From Diphasiastrum complanatum (lineage: Eukaryota; Streptophyta; Lycopodiopsida; Lycopodiales; Lycopodiaceae), in assembly GCA_029204225.1 (NCBI GenBank), contig CM055103.1, positions 54,240,268 to 54,304,267 of the forward strand: 64,000 nucleotides of DNA, written 5' to 3'. The notes beneath the pieces are model-generated. The model was given only the letters and a program-made list of their open reading frames with translations. It was not told the origin of the DNA and did not search any database. Below are positions 1 through 10,394 of the stretch, one piece after another. A program made the translations under genes and the position numbers. The stretch's first letter is position 1. Each line of letters starts with the position of its first letter.

Positions 1-696
1 TGATCAAGCAAACCTATACATCAAGAGAATAAAAAACTATAGAGTTAAGAGCAAGAAAAAGGAAGAAACCCTAGAGGTAAGAAACAAAGAAAAACTATGT
101 CAAATTTTCATTTCAATTTGAATAAATAAGAAAATGTCTAGTTTTAGATATTCAACTTCTGTTATTTCCCACAGTCGTTGCAAGGATGAGATTAGCAAAT
201 ATTTCTTCAATAGAGCATGGATGCTAGACAGAGGAAAGAACTTTGGGTAAAACTTTTTGTTCATGATCTATGGGTAAAATTTTGGTAATTCAAAATAAAT
301 ACGAAAGCCATATTAATAAATCTTAGTGCGGTTCTGCTCATTGATGATGTTTTTTAGGGTGGGATTGACAGGAGAAGAGGAGAACATACGGGGTGGGTGG
401 AGTGCAGGTGTGGTCCCTAATGGTTAAAAGCAAGTTGTTGTGGCAAGAGGCCGATGGTTTAAGTGCTGGGAGATGGTGGGTGGGGTTTTGCCATGTGACA
501 AAAAAGGGCGAGGGAAAGATATGCTCCTGCCCTTAAAAGCCTAAGTTTTTTTTTTTTTGGCGGGGGGAGAATTTCTTTTTTGATGGGGAGCCAAAAAGCC
601 CCTTCACTTTTTTGTTTTATGGAGAGTGGGGGTTCACATTTTTAAGTGGATTTACATTCATATTTTTTTATGAGAGGTTTACATTTAAGAAAAAAA
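1..696. other. Intergenic DNA, no gene recognised
   Basis: AT-rich sequence with short homopolymer runs, including a T13 tract followed by G-rich sequence near 548-570. No coding frame or repeat family could be recognised. Confidence 0.5.
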
Positions 697-778
697 GTGT
701 GTGTGTGTGTGTGCGTGCGTGGGGGGGGTATAAATATTGATATATTCACTTTTAATGGAATGGAGGCACCCCCTTGTT

Positions 779-810
<32 letters not shown>
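697..810. repeat. (GT)n and (CA)n microsatellites
   Basis: A (GT) run at about 697-720 and a (CA) run at 782-810 lie on opposite phases of the same strand. They can pair with each other as the arms of a simple inverted repeat. Short ORFs through them are repeat artefacts. Confidence 0.9.
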
Positions 811-811
<1 letters not shown>

Positions 812-889
812 TTTGACCTTCTTCATTTTTTTTAGGGGCATGGAGGGACCTCCCTCCCTCTATGGTGGTTGGTCGGCCTGTGGGGGGGG

Positions 890-936
<47 letters not shown>
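890..936. repeat. (GA)n microsatellite
   Basis: About 23 uninterrupted GA dinucleotides after a poly-G run. This is a purine-only tract that could form a triplex (H-DNA). Confidence 0.95.
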
Positions 937-939
<3 letters not shown>

Positions 940-1033
940 GGGGCCTATGGGAAAGAGAGAAGGATAAAAAAGGACTCTAGACTCTATACTTCATACAATA
1001 TATCTCATCCACAAAAGGTTTTTTATATGGAGA

Positions 1034-1199
1034 TGTGTGTGTGTGCGTGCGCATGCGCACACACACACACGCATTCGTTGTGTCGGGGGTCACACATACA
1101 CAATGAACACGCACACACGCACACACACATAGGCGCACACACACACACACATAGGCATGCGCGCGCGCACACACACACACTCACTCACTCACTCACTCA

Positions 1200-1235
<36 letters not shown>

Positions 1236-1240
1236 CACGT
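1034..1240. repeat. Compound TG/CA/CG/CACT microsatellite, alternating purine-pyrimidine
   Basis: A 200 bp block of (TG), (CA), CGCG and (CACT) repeats. It starts with a self-complementary segment at about 1034-1070 centred on GCGCATGCGC and ends with (GT)15 at 1204-1233. The near-continuous purine-pyrimidine alternation favours Z-DNA. The ORFs across it are low complexity and not genes. Confidence 0.9.
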
Positions 1241-1838
1241 GTATTCCAAATCCCCCTCCTCCCCTATTTTTCTCTTTTCATTGTCTCTTTTTACTCCCCT
1301 CACCCCATCCCCCTACTTTTTTTTTAATTGTGCATTTTTTGGCCCATGGATAAAAGCTTGTGGGTAACGATTCAGGATTAAAGCTAGTGAGTTCGGGCTT
1401 GTGGTTAAACATTCTTGAAAATGGCAGGCTAAGATAGGAATTTGAAGGATTGAAAAAAAAAAATCGGTTTAAGGTAGTCAATTTTTTTTTTATGTTAATG
1501 ATTTATGGGTAAAACTTTGATAATTTGAAATAAATAAGAAAGCCAAGTAATAAAGATTATTGGCTAAAGTTTAAAGCACATTGAAGTGTGTGAAGAAAAA
1601 TAAAACCTGAACTTCAAAATTTAAGTATTTGAATTTAGTAAGTGTGAGGGAGGGGGTGAGGAATCTTTTTGGGGTCCACCTCTCAATGCACACAATGTGC
1701 AAATGTATGGGGGTATGCACATTCCTCATACATGCATCCTTCTCTCCAAGTTTTTTAGTTAGAAAAAACTCATGCATGGGTGAGGGAGAAGGATGCATGA
1801 GTGCACCCATACCCATGCGCAAAACTGTACAGAAGTTT
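1241..1838. other. Intergenic DNA, no gene recognised
   Basis: No gene supported. A short T-rich stretch is followed by AT-rich sequence. The ORFs on both strands across 1571-1960 are created by the neighbouring TA repeat. Confidence 0.5.
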
Positions 1839-1840
1839 AA

Positions 1841-1858
1841 ATATATATATAGATATAT

Positions 1859-1898
<40 letters not shown>

Positions 1899-1945
1899 CT
1901 ATATGTGTATATACATATAGCTATATATATATACACATATATATA
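1841..1945. repeat. (TA)n microsatellite with TATG/TACA variants
   Basis: An alternating TA tract with a pure (TA)n core at about 1867-1894, interrupted by GTATCT and TACACA variants. The composition is self-complementary. Confidence 0.9.
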
Positions 1946-1949
1946 AATT

Positions 1950-2830
1950 TTATGTCCCATTTAAAAAAAAAATTATTAAGGTGAAATCCTTTTAAATCTT
2001 TCTAGATTTTTTTTTGTACAATATTTAAGTTTCTTGGAGGTTTTAAGTTCTTATTACGGTTTTCTTAAGATTTTGTCCCATTTTTAATAAGACTCATTAA
2101 TTTTCATTTTTTAAAGCTTTTTTTTAATTATTTACAATTTTTTAAAATTATCCATCTTTTTTTCTATTTTTATGATTTTATTATTTTTTTAAATTTGTTA
2201 ATTGTTTTTGGAGTTTTTTTTTTGTTTGTTACTTTTTTGAGTTTTTTTTTAATTTTTTGGTACAATTTTCAATTCTTATGTGTTTTTTTCTTAGCATTTG
2301 AATATTTAGTTTTATTACATTTTATTTTTAGATTTTGTACCATTTTTTATATTTTTTTTAGGGATTTTTTTACATAGTTCTGATTTTTCTAGAGTTTCGG
2401 GAGATTTTGCATAGTTTTTCTTTTAAAATTTATTTTTGGTTATTTTTTTCGAGATTTTTTTATATAAAATTATTGTTTTGATATTTTTAACTATTTTGAG
2501 TATTTTAAATTTTTTCGTTTTTTTTAGCATATTTTTTTTTCTTTGGAAGTTCTTTTGAAAAAAAAAATTATTTTTTTTGGATTTTTCTACACTATTTTGA
2601 TGTTTTTAGATTTTTTTTTTTAAAAGCTTATTTTTGGTTTCTTTTGGATTTTTTAGAGGAAGGATTTTTTTTTATTATTTTGGGATGTTTTTACACTATT
2701 TTGATCTTTTAAAGCTTATTTTGGGACTTTTTACACTTTTTTAGTTGGCATTCTTAGCTTTCCATAGTTTTTTGAATTATTTTTTTTTTCAAGTTTTTTT
2801 CCTACTTTTGAATTATCAAGTTCATAGAAG
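1950..2830. repeat. T-rich low-complexity tract
   Basis: Nearly 900 bp dominated by T-runs separated by short GAT/TTTAG words on the + strand, a strong strand asymmetry. The 60-residue Phe/Leu-rich ORF at 2195-2377 is a by-product of composition. The tract may be an expanded pyrimidine-rich part of an old element, but no element could be named. Confidence 0.75.
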
Positions 2831-3178
2831 GGATGAGGAGAAAAGAGAAACAATTTTTAAACTAGTTCATTTTGCAAAGATTGGGGGCATGAATTTCCAT
2901 TTTACTAAAATGGATTAAAAAATACTCTTCATTCTCAATTAACTTTTATTTGGAAATCTTAGATGCTCTTGACACGTGGCATTAGCATTCTTCCCATAAG
3001 GATTTATGGAAGTTGACTATTGGAAAAAAACAAAACTTCTTTACTTTGTTTTCTAAAACTTATCTCAAAGTGAATTGCAACTTGTTTCAAATTTTCTTGC
3101 TCTAATATGGCTCATAAGCAAATTTTCTTTCAAGTTTTTTAGATAGTTTTTTTCAAGTTTTTTTTAAATAGTTTATTT

Positions 3179-3183
<5 letters not shown>

Positions 3184-3230
<47 letters not shown>

Positions 3231-3370
3231 GACAAAAAGTCAAAAAACGAGGACCCGCTGCAGCGAGTGGGCTCTCTCTTCATTTTTTTTTGGTTAAGTT
3301 AAAATATATATATATATAAGTAAAAATTGAGGAGCCCACTTGCCTTGGCAGGTGGACTCTTTTTTTTTTG

Positions 3371-3428
<58 letters not shown>
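3184..3428. repeat. (CT)n-(AT)n microsatellites with two related hairpins
   Basis: (CT)n at 3184-3212 runs into (AT)n at 3213-3230, and (TA)n recurs at 3303-3318 and 3372-3428. Between them are two related ~80 bp segments, each with a GC-rich hairpin: one around 3251-3273 containing CGCTGCAGCG, and one around 3336-3356 pairing CCACTTGCC with GGCAGGTGG. Each is followed by a T-run. They look like a diverged tandem duplication. Confidence 0.7.
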
Positions 3429-3431
<3 letters not shown>

Positions 3432-3439
3432 ATTATTAT

Positions 3440-3650
3440 TTATAATATTCATATATATATATTTGAGTGTAGGGTGTAGCAAGTAGGTGGTGAGCAGCCC
3501 TCCGCTTGTCAAAAGGGTTAGAACACTAAGATAGGATCTTAACTTAGCCAAGTTGGTAGATTTAGATGCTTTCTACTTTCCTCTAACACTACCCCACTCT
3601 AACACTACTTTTCCTATCACTAAGCACATCCACAAACCATGATTGAGAGT

Positions 3651-3709
<59 letters not shown>

Positions 3710-4170
3710 TTAGCTCACTTGCTCATTATGCATGCCAAAGAACAATGAAAAATAGAGAGCAAAAGAGAAAGCAACATAATAGCATTAGCAATGATTGAAT
3801 AGCAAATGATGATGTTTGCTCTCCAAAATGGTATAGTTTTCTCCTTTTCATTAAGCATGAAAAATGGTTACAAATGGTGTCTTTTTATCTTTGGGGTGGC
3901 CCTTGCCCCTTGCTTTCCATTGGCTACTTGCAAGAAGGTGGGATTGAAATCTACACCCTTCACAAGAAACACAAACAAATCTATGGTGTAAGAAGGAGCA
4001 CACCCCACCTACCACCATTTGAGTTTGACTAGTTTGCAAAACTTAGAACTTAAGTTTAAGCTTAACTTTGGCCTTCTAATATTATTTTTAATTACATGGT
4101 CCAAAGTCAAGTTTATGTCCATAATTATTTATTTACAAGTGTTCATTGGGCCATGGGCTTACGCACACAA
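3440..4170 (-). mobile_element. LTR-like fragment, inverted relative to 53.57-54.4 kb
   Basis: Read in reverse complement, this matches the LTR-like sequence at 53573-54409. Shared blocks include AAGCCCATGGCCCAATGA, the segment around TTTTTCATGCTTAATGA, the ACCATTTTGGAGAG-type block and the GTTCTAACCCTT block near the end. A (GA)n microsatellite has grown inside it at 3651-3702. The end corresponding to the LTR start is missing near 4170. It is an old, diverged single LTR. No coding region of its own is recognised. Confidence 0.65.
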
Positions 4171-4174
4171 GATG

Positions 4175-5000
4175 CCACGACCCTCGCAACTATCTCTGAC
4201 TAAATTGGACAGGCCACAATACATCAAAGGGCTCAAGCTGAATAAAGAAACGAGCGAAAAATGGCCCAATTTTATCAGGAACTATTAGGCATTCTCGGTA
4301 GTCAGCTCGTCGAACCATTGAAAGGAAGGCTGCCATTGAATACTTTGAATCAAACATTTGAGAAATACACCATAATAACTTTTTGAAAGTTATGAAGAAT
4401 TATGTGGCCGGGTCTCTTCCATACGATGAGCTAGAGTTCGCACCTCAACGTCAAAAGACCCTTTCACTCACTGTCAGATTTTTCAGATCGTTGCGGTACT
4501 TGCTCGGACCCAATTTGTAATAGGGTATGCAAAAAACTCTTGGAGGGCCAATTTATTTTGGCAAAAAAATAAAGAAATACATTGAAGATGGTGTGGCGAC
4601 AATCATCAAGGAAACGACAACTTTGCACATTGTAAAGTTTTTTATTTCTTTGGACAATGATCTGCTATTGGTATGGCAAAGAGGCAATAAAGCACCTATC
4701 CCTATCTATCAACAAAAAAGTTTGCTTGTGATTGAATTAGAGCGGCTACAAGAAGTAGCAAAAGTATATCATCGAAGCTGCAGACTAATATACCACCCTC
4801 CCTAATGCAATTTGTTGAAAAAATAAAAGAAAGACTAAATCAGAGACAAGGTCATGGTGGGAACAGTGCCGCACTTCTGGAGATTTTTTTGCGAAGTGAA
4901 GACCTCAAAAGCAAATATGGTATAGATCCAAAATGGCATGGGATAGCTACAAAGCTTTGGTTCCTCATAAAAAATTATGAGAATAGCTACACATAGCTAT
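4175..5000 (+). pseudogene. Decayed ORF of unknown family
   Basis: Several short plus-strand ORFs follow one another in different frames (about 4180-4290, 4395-4520, 4527-4805 and 4805-4996), as expected for a frameshifted coding sequence. The peptides are not low complexity (for example a segment with SLPYDELEFAPQRQKTLS near 4410 and one with IPIYQQKSLLVIELERLQEV near 4700). No domain was recognised. It adjoins the LTR fragment at 3440-4170 and could be an element's internal region or a host gene relic. Function unknown. Confidence 0.35.
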
Positions 5001-5039
5001 AAAGTTTGAGGTAGCTCGAGGTACAACCACATTCATCCA

Positions 5040-5265
5040 CCTTTCAATCACATCTAAAGTGAAAACTAGAGTCTAAGTGACATTGTCACATCTCATGCAT
5101 GTATCTCTACCTACTTTTACCAAGTGTCCTACTTCTAAATAGAATTGTACAAATCATCATGCATGTGTCCATTTCACTTTGTGCATGCCTTGCATGTCAC
5201 TATGGATCACTTACAATAAATGCATGTGATATGCCACGAGTTTCTACAAGCATATTAATGTTGCC
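5040..5265 (-). repeat. Partial LTR copy, repeated at 5.80-6.03 kb
   Basis: This segment and 5800-6030 share ordered words: ATGCATG near the start, GCATGTGTCCAT, GCATTGCAT/GCCTTGCAT, and a TTTCTAC block followed by CATATTAA. They are two diverged direct copies. The second abuts a polypurine tract, which makes it an LTR, so this one is probably a fragment of the same LTR type. It joins directly to copia RNase H sequence at about 5265. Confidence 0.5.
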
Positions 5266-5508
5266 AACTATAGAAAGATCTTCACTTTTATACAACAAAC
5301 TATAATCAAAAGCTGAAGATATGTATCTAAGCACTCTCTTGGCCATTTTCCAATGATGAATACTAGGATTTTGCATAGTGATGTCCACGAAGGATCTTTC
5401 ATCACCTTTGTTAGGGTCTTTTACAATCAAAACCAATTCTAGATTGAAAATTAAGATCTGAGTTCTAGGATTTATGACTAAAACACAATCTAGCATGCTA
5501 ATAATCAA
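5265..5508 (-). pseudogene. Ty1/copia reverse transcriptase/RNase H fragment
   Basis: The minus-strand peptide contains VKDPNKGDERSF..DIT followed by IHHWKMAKRVLRYISSA.DYSLLYK and LSIVG. These are the end of the copia RT domain and the start of RNase H, as in the better copy at 21.6-21.8 kb. The stretch between DIT and the IHHWK block is missing, so it is internally deleted as well as truncated at both ends. It cannot encode a working enzyme. Confidence 0.85.
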
Positions 5509-5749
5509 AGAATGGTTACTTTTGCACTAATGGGGAAAGTACAAAGAAATTTAATGCATTAGCAAAGTCTCCTCCTCGAACTAGAGAGAGAGTGAAAAAT
5601 TCAAGCTTACAAGGCAAAAAATCAATATGACATGAGAATAGCTTCAATGCTTGATATATCATCAAATTTGTGAGAGAACCCACATACATTTATAATGATT
5701 GTACTAGATCGAGCTAGATCAAGCATGCAACCTTATTTCTCGCATGCAA

Positions 5750-6070
5750 CCTTATTTCTCCACCTCTAAAAGTGGTTTCTACCAAAATATTGACACCTAT
5801 CACTATGCATGCATGAGAAATGACACTAGTCCTATAATATTCTACACGTGTCACTATCTAGAATACAAATGTACAATTTAACTTGCATGTGTCCATAACA
5901 ACTTTTGCATGCATTGCATCTCACATCAGACAACTTGGACATTATGCATGTGTAGTACCTCAAGTTTCTACTAGCCCAAATTTGGCCATTTTATGATGTA
6001 AAACTACATGCATATTAAAAACTTTATGAACCCCAAAAGTCAAGATACATGGCTTTTTTTATTTTCAACA
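5750..6070 (-). mobile_element. 3' LTR (part) of the minus-strand non-autonomous copia
   Basis: The right boundary is placed at 6070 because the reverse complement starts TGTTGAAAAT immediately after a purine tract (CTCCTCCT on the + strand, 6071-6078). This is the usual order of polypurine tract then 3' LTR. A 19 bp tandem duplication around GCATGCAACCTTATTTCTC lies near 5731-5768. The left LTR boundary is not determined. Confidence 0.55.
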
Positions 6071-8097
6071 CTCCTCCTAAAAAGTTATCTATTTGACTTG
6101 TTGGATAGCTCCTTTGGTGTGATTCACCATTGCCATGAGAGAACTTCCTTGATGGAAATCCAATACCATTCTCTTTGATGACTTTTCCACCATTCCTTCC
6201 AGACTTGAAGAAGAACTTTGATTCGAAAACTCCTATTCTTTGAAAATAGTTGCACCATGATGGAAATCCGAGGCCTCCATGCCTCAGAAAGATGATAAGG
6301 ATCATTAAGATCAATATCATTAGATGAACAAATGTGTTTATCATCAAGATTAAGCATACTAGCTTGACTAGTCCACATACTATGAACTTTATCCAAAATG
6401 GATCTAATCTTGAAATCAAATGCTAACTTGATCTTTTTGAGGCTAAATACTTTCTGAAGGATATAAGTGTTCTCATTGGATGTTTCAATTAATCTCAAGA
6501 TAAGTTTACAAAATGCCTCATAACATGAAAAAACATGATTTTTCATTCTATGAGTTTTAAACTCATTCTTGCTCTTTCTAGATCCAAGAGCAAACTTTTT
6601 ACGACACAATATCTTGCTTTCAAAATGTTTCAGAAAATATCTAAGTCAACAATGACAAGAAATATGTCCATACAAAGGACAACATCAAAAACTAGAATTG
6701 CCTTGAAATTTGAGATGTACAAATCTCAAGAAAGCAAGATGGTACATCAAATAAAGAAAGAGAAGCATAAGTGTGAATACCACCTGAAACTTTTCCTTTC
6801 TTTATCATGAAAAAATAACCACAAGGACTCGGCCATGCATCTTGAAGATCCCCTTGAATACAAATGTTGAGGATGCTCCTCCTCAAACCTCGACTCCATC
6901 ACAACTTGACTATCTTCAATAGGAATGATTTGTGATGCATCTTGAGATGCTTTGATCTCGGCCCCTTCCAAGAGTGAATATTGATCTTCATAAAATATGA
7001 CATCTCTATTCTCAATTACCTTTGAGTAGAGAGTATAAAGTCTTTGTAGGCCTCCTTGGTGGATAGGCATCCACCAACCATGATCTATGAACTTGGATCA
7101 CCTTCCTTCCTTATTTCCAAGAGAAAATATGCAAAGAAAAAGATTTCAAGTACACCAAGGTAATCAACCGTAGGCCTATTGTAGAACAAGACTACATATG
7201 GTGTACTTCCTCCAAGAGCTCCACCACTCCTCAAAGATTTGGTCTTCAATGAGAACTCCATCTCAACATATGCTTTAAATAATAGAAACAATCAAGTGCC
7301 ATAATCTTGAAGAAAGAAGATATAACATTGTCCATCTTGTGAAATCATCAATACAAGTTACAAAGCAAGTGGCATGTCCCTTGCTTTTAGATGATGAAAA
7401 ATGTACATCTGAGTGTGTCAACTCGAATGGATGTGTAGTCTTGATAGAAGACATTGGATATGGCTTCTTATGTGACTTTGCTATTGCACAAGCCTCACAT
7501 GGCTTGATCTCTTTGGAAAGTGATCTTGGTAAGCCAATGGATTTTGCATCCTTGACCATAGAAAGCATGGATTTGAAATTGGGATGATCCAATTTCCTAT
7601 GCCATAATTCCTCCTTGGAAATACTTTCTTCAAAACAACATCACAAGAACTTGCACTGTCATGTGGATTTAGATTGAAAATGCCACCGTAATTAGATCCA
7701 TGTGCTAGGATGTCATCACCTTTCTTAATAGTACAAGTATTGTTATTGAATTCCACATCAAGACCAGCATCAAGCAACTTTCGAACACTTATAACATTCT
7801 TTGTGAGTTTAGGAGCATAAAGAACATTGGAAAGAGACAACACATTAGAAGATGTAAGTTTCAAGGGAATACTCCCAATTCCTTCAATAGTACATCCAAG
7901 ACCACTTGCTGTGTATATTGATTTTTTAATTCTTTGATAAGGTACAATGGAATCAAAAGAATTCTTGGAGAAACACATGTGTGATGAAGCACCACTATCA
8001 ACAAAACCATGATCCATCCTTCTTGAAGGATGTTGAGGAGAAACTTGATACCATGAAAGATCATTCTCCTTCACTTGCAATGGTTTTTATGTGGAAT
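6071..8097 (-). pseudogene. Non-autonomous Ty1/copia internal region, copy 1
   Basis: Reading leftwards from 8097: protease with VDSGASSHMC (about 8000-7975), the GAG-pre-integrase segment, the integrase HHCC zinc region with CEACAIAKSHKK (about 7500-7455), and the start of the integrase core with THSDVHF and CIDDFTR. The core then breaks off. Near 7240-7200 the peptide jumps from LRS to GAL.G.TPY.VLF, deleting the part that holds the second and third catalytic acids. A linker follows (6690-7070), then a ~550 bp tail (6071-6620) shared with the copy at 57.8-58.5 kb, with no reverse transcriptase or RNase H. Several frameshifts occur. Gag is missing because the copy is cut at 8097 by another element's LTR. 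Confidence 0.85.
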
Positions 8098-8575
8098 TGT
8101 AGTGCATTTTTTTGGTCAAAATTTCAAGAATTCAGCAACTATAATCATTGATGCTGATTTTCTAGAAGAAAATGTGCTAGATGTATCTCATATGTGCAAA
8201 ATCTGCTATTATGCCACTTTTTACTAATATACGAATGTGGTTATGTTAAAGAGTTGCTATGAAATTCTATGGCATGTTCAAATGTCATAATCAATTTTCA
8301 AATGACAGTTATATCAGACAAATTAGAGCTATTTTTATTACGTTACTATTTTTAGTAAGTTTGTTAAATAGCAATAAGCTATTTTTAGCAACACTCATAA
8401 GTGAATTTGATGGATGATAATATCGACAATTGCTAAGTAGTTTTATTAAATGGCAATTTTTTGCCATATTGTAATGATAAAATGTACTTTATATCATGAT
8501 TAATAAAAGATGCCCATGTACCTTTAAGGCACTGACTTAAGTTTCAAGGAAAGGTCCAAAGGCTAAGGGTCCTGC
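8098..8575 (+). mobile_element. 5' end of an LTR of the gag-only (30-40.7 kb) family
   Basis: It begins TGTAGTGCATTTTT and follows the first ~480 bp of the LTRs at 30060 (+) and 38578 (-), including the ATTGATGCTGATTTTCTAGA block and the AAGTTTCAAGGAAAGGTCC block. Similarity is lost near 8575 at the AAGGGTCC position. It has inserted into, or recombined with, the copia copy to its left. Confidence 0.8.
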
Positions 8576-9689
8576 AAACAACGACAAGCAAAGTTCAGTT
8601 CAAGACAGACAACAAACCAGTGAAAATACCCTTTTGAAGATTAAGGATGTCCTTGAATAATTAGGATCATGACCTTATCATAAGGTCCAAAAAGATTCCA
8701 CAAAATAAAATACGTTGGCAAGTTCAAAATCATTCAAACAGTAACTAACCACGATCCATCAAAGATTATCGAGAAAAATTTGGAGTTCTAGCTCAAATCA
8801 AGGATTTAGTAACATTGCTTCACAATTGAAGAGGTTCTGGATAAAAATCGATGAATCCTTATCGATTGAGGACACTGCAAAATATACCAGTCAAAATAAA
8901 ATTTTGCAGGTGAAAATGCTTATAAGACATTCAGGTGTCCTGGAAGAAAAGAATTGACGAGGTCAAACAATGGGAATGACCGAAATATACTAGGATGATC
9001 AATTTCAAAATTATGTTGAGAGGCCAAACGGATATTCATGTGATGGGTTTCAAAATGAAACAAAGAAATGTTATGAGATCTACTAATAGCCTTATTGAAG
9101 GTTAGTTTTGAAGAACTCACCCTTGTGAATGTTGTTGGAAGAGGATACACCAAGGATAATTCAAAGCCAACAACTCCTTAATGGACATATGTTAAATGGA
9201 CTTAAAATTTATTTCCAAAATGAGTAAATTCGAATTCTATGGAAGGGATTCAATGGGAAACAAGAATAGGATGGTGTTTGGAAGTGAGCGGTTGGTAACC
9301 TCTCTAGTTCTCTCTCACGAGGCATTCTGAAAGGGAGGCATTCATCAATTCATTCGTTCCAGTGTTCGTTCCAGTGTAGAGGAGAGGCTTGCTTTTGTTA
9401 TGAGCGAAGAGCATTCTAGTAATCTGGTTATGAATAGAGGCATGGATTCTTCTACTGCATTCTCTTTCTTAATGATTTGATATTATGTTGATTGATCCTG
9501 GAATATGATCATGGAGAAGACTTTTATGCAGATCTGCCCGCGCTCCTACCTATAGCTCTCTTGCTGGTCAGTCTGCGCTGGACAGAGATTTATCTCTCCT
9601 TTTCTATCTGCGCTGAATAAACATACCTTGATAAGATAAACCCTACGAGGAAATATCCATACATCAAAGGATTATTGGGAGGCTTATGT
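8576..9689. other. Unassigned sequence, possibly diverged LTR
   Basis: No gene supported. The stretch near 9290-9410 has CTCTCTCACGAGG and GTAGAGGAGAGG words resembling the middle of the 30.06-32.2 kb LTR. This could therefore be the rest of a diverged LTR, but the resemblance is too weak to assign. Confidence 0.35.
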
Positions 9690-10172
9690 ACATTGTAACA
9701 GGAATGGGGAACATATACTAGTGAGATCTTGGCACAATACATGTCCAGACCTTCAAAAATACATTGGGTGGCAACCAAAAGGCTAGTAACATATATAAAA
9801 GGAAGTACTGAATTCGAAGATTCAATACAAAGCACAAACGGAAAGGCAACATACCTTGTTGGTTACACAGATTCCGATTGGGGTGTAGACAGGAGTGACC
9901 GGAAATCAGTTTCAAGATATTGTCTTCAATATCAACCGGGGTTGCATTAGCTGGAGTACTAAAACGCAAAGCTCAACAACATTATGAAGCATAATACACG
10001 GCGGCTATTCCAGAAGCAAGCACATTGATGTGCAACATCATTTTCTGAGAGAAAGACTAGCAAACAAAGGATCGATTTAGTGTAACATCTAGCAAATATG
10101 TGTACTAAATCCCTTGCAACAGGAGAACATCTTTTGTTGTGCAGAAAATTACACCTTCCCGCTAACATCTGA
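9690..10172 (+). pseudogene. Ty1/copia RNase H fragment of a second lineage
   Basis: The peptide from 9729 has MAQYMSRPSKIHW, then YIKGSTEF and VGYTDSDWGVDRSDRKSVSRY, the copia RNase H core with its first Asp residues. In other frames after 9950 come SWSTKTQSS, an EA..YTAA-like segment and IDVQHHFLRERLANKGSI (10023-10080), the normal order towards the RNase H C-terminus. Several frameshifts are needed. The wording differs from the other copia copies in the window, so this is a separate lineage. Confidence 0.85.
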
Positions 10173-10394
10173 TAGTGACATAAAACAGCAAATTGATTAG
10201 TCAGTTAGCTAAACAAACTACAGCTTCAAAGATTGAAAGAACGTGGAGCAAGTCTTCGTCAGGCCCACGTGTCAAGTCAGGATGATATAGACCACTACTT
10301 CAAATTAGAATGCCATGAAACACTTTGTTCTGTGCCTGAATATCAGAATGGCTTCTCCATAACTGTGTTACTGGTTCTTTCATGATGAATGCGA

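Noticed and set aside
774-1353. ORFs of 60-163 residues rich in His/Thr, Arg/Glu and Cys/Val
   Set aside because: Direct translations of (CA)n, (GA)n and (GT)n microsatellites with no coding signal.
1571-1960. Ile/Tyr-rich ORFs on both strands
   Set aside because: They arise from the (TA)n repeat. A frame open on both strands through a dinucleotide repeat is expected.
2195-2377. 60-residue hydrophobic ORF resembling a membrane protein
   Set aside because: Phe/Leu content follows from the T-rich tract. No start context or homologous copy.
8576-9689. Full LTR copy of the gag-only family
   Set aside because: Convincing similarity ends near 8575. Later shared words are too short to prove homology.
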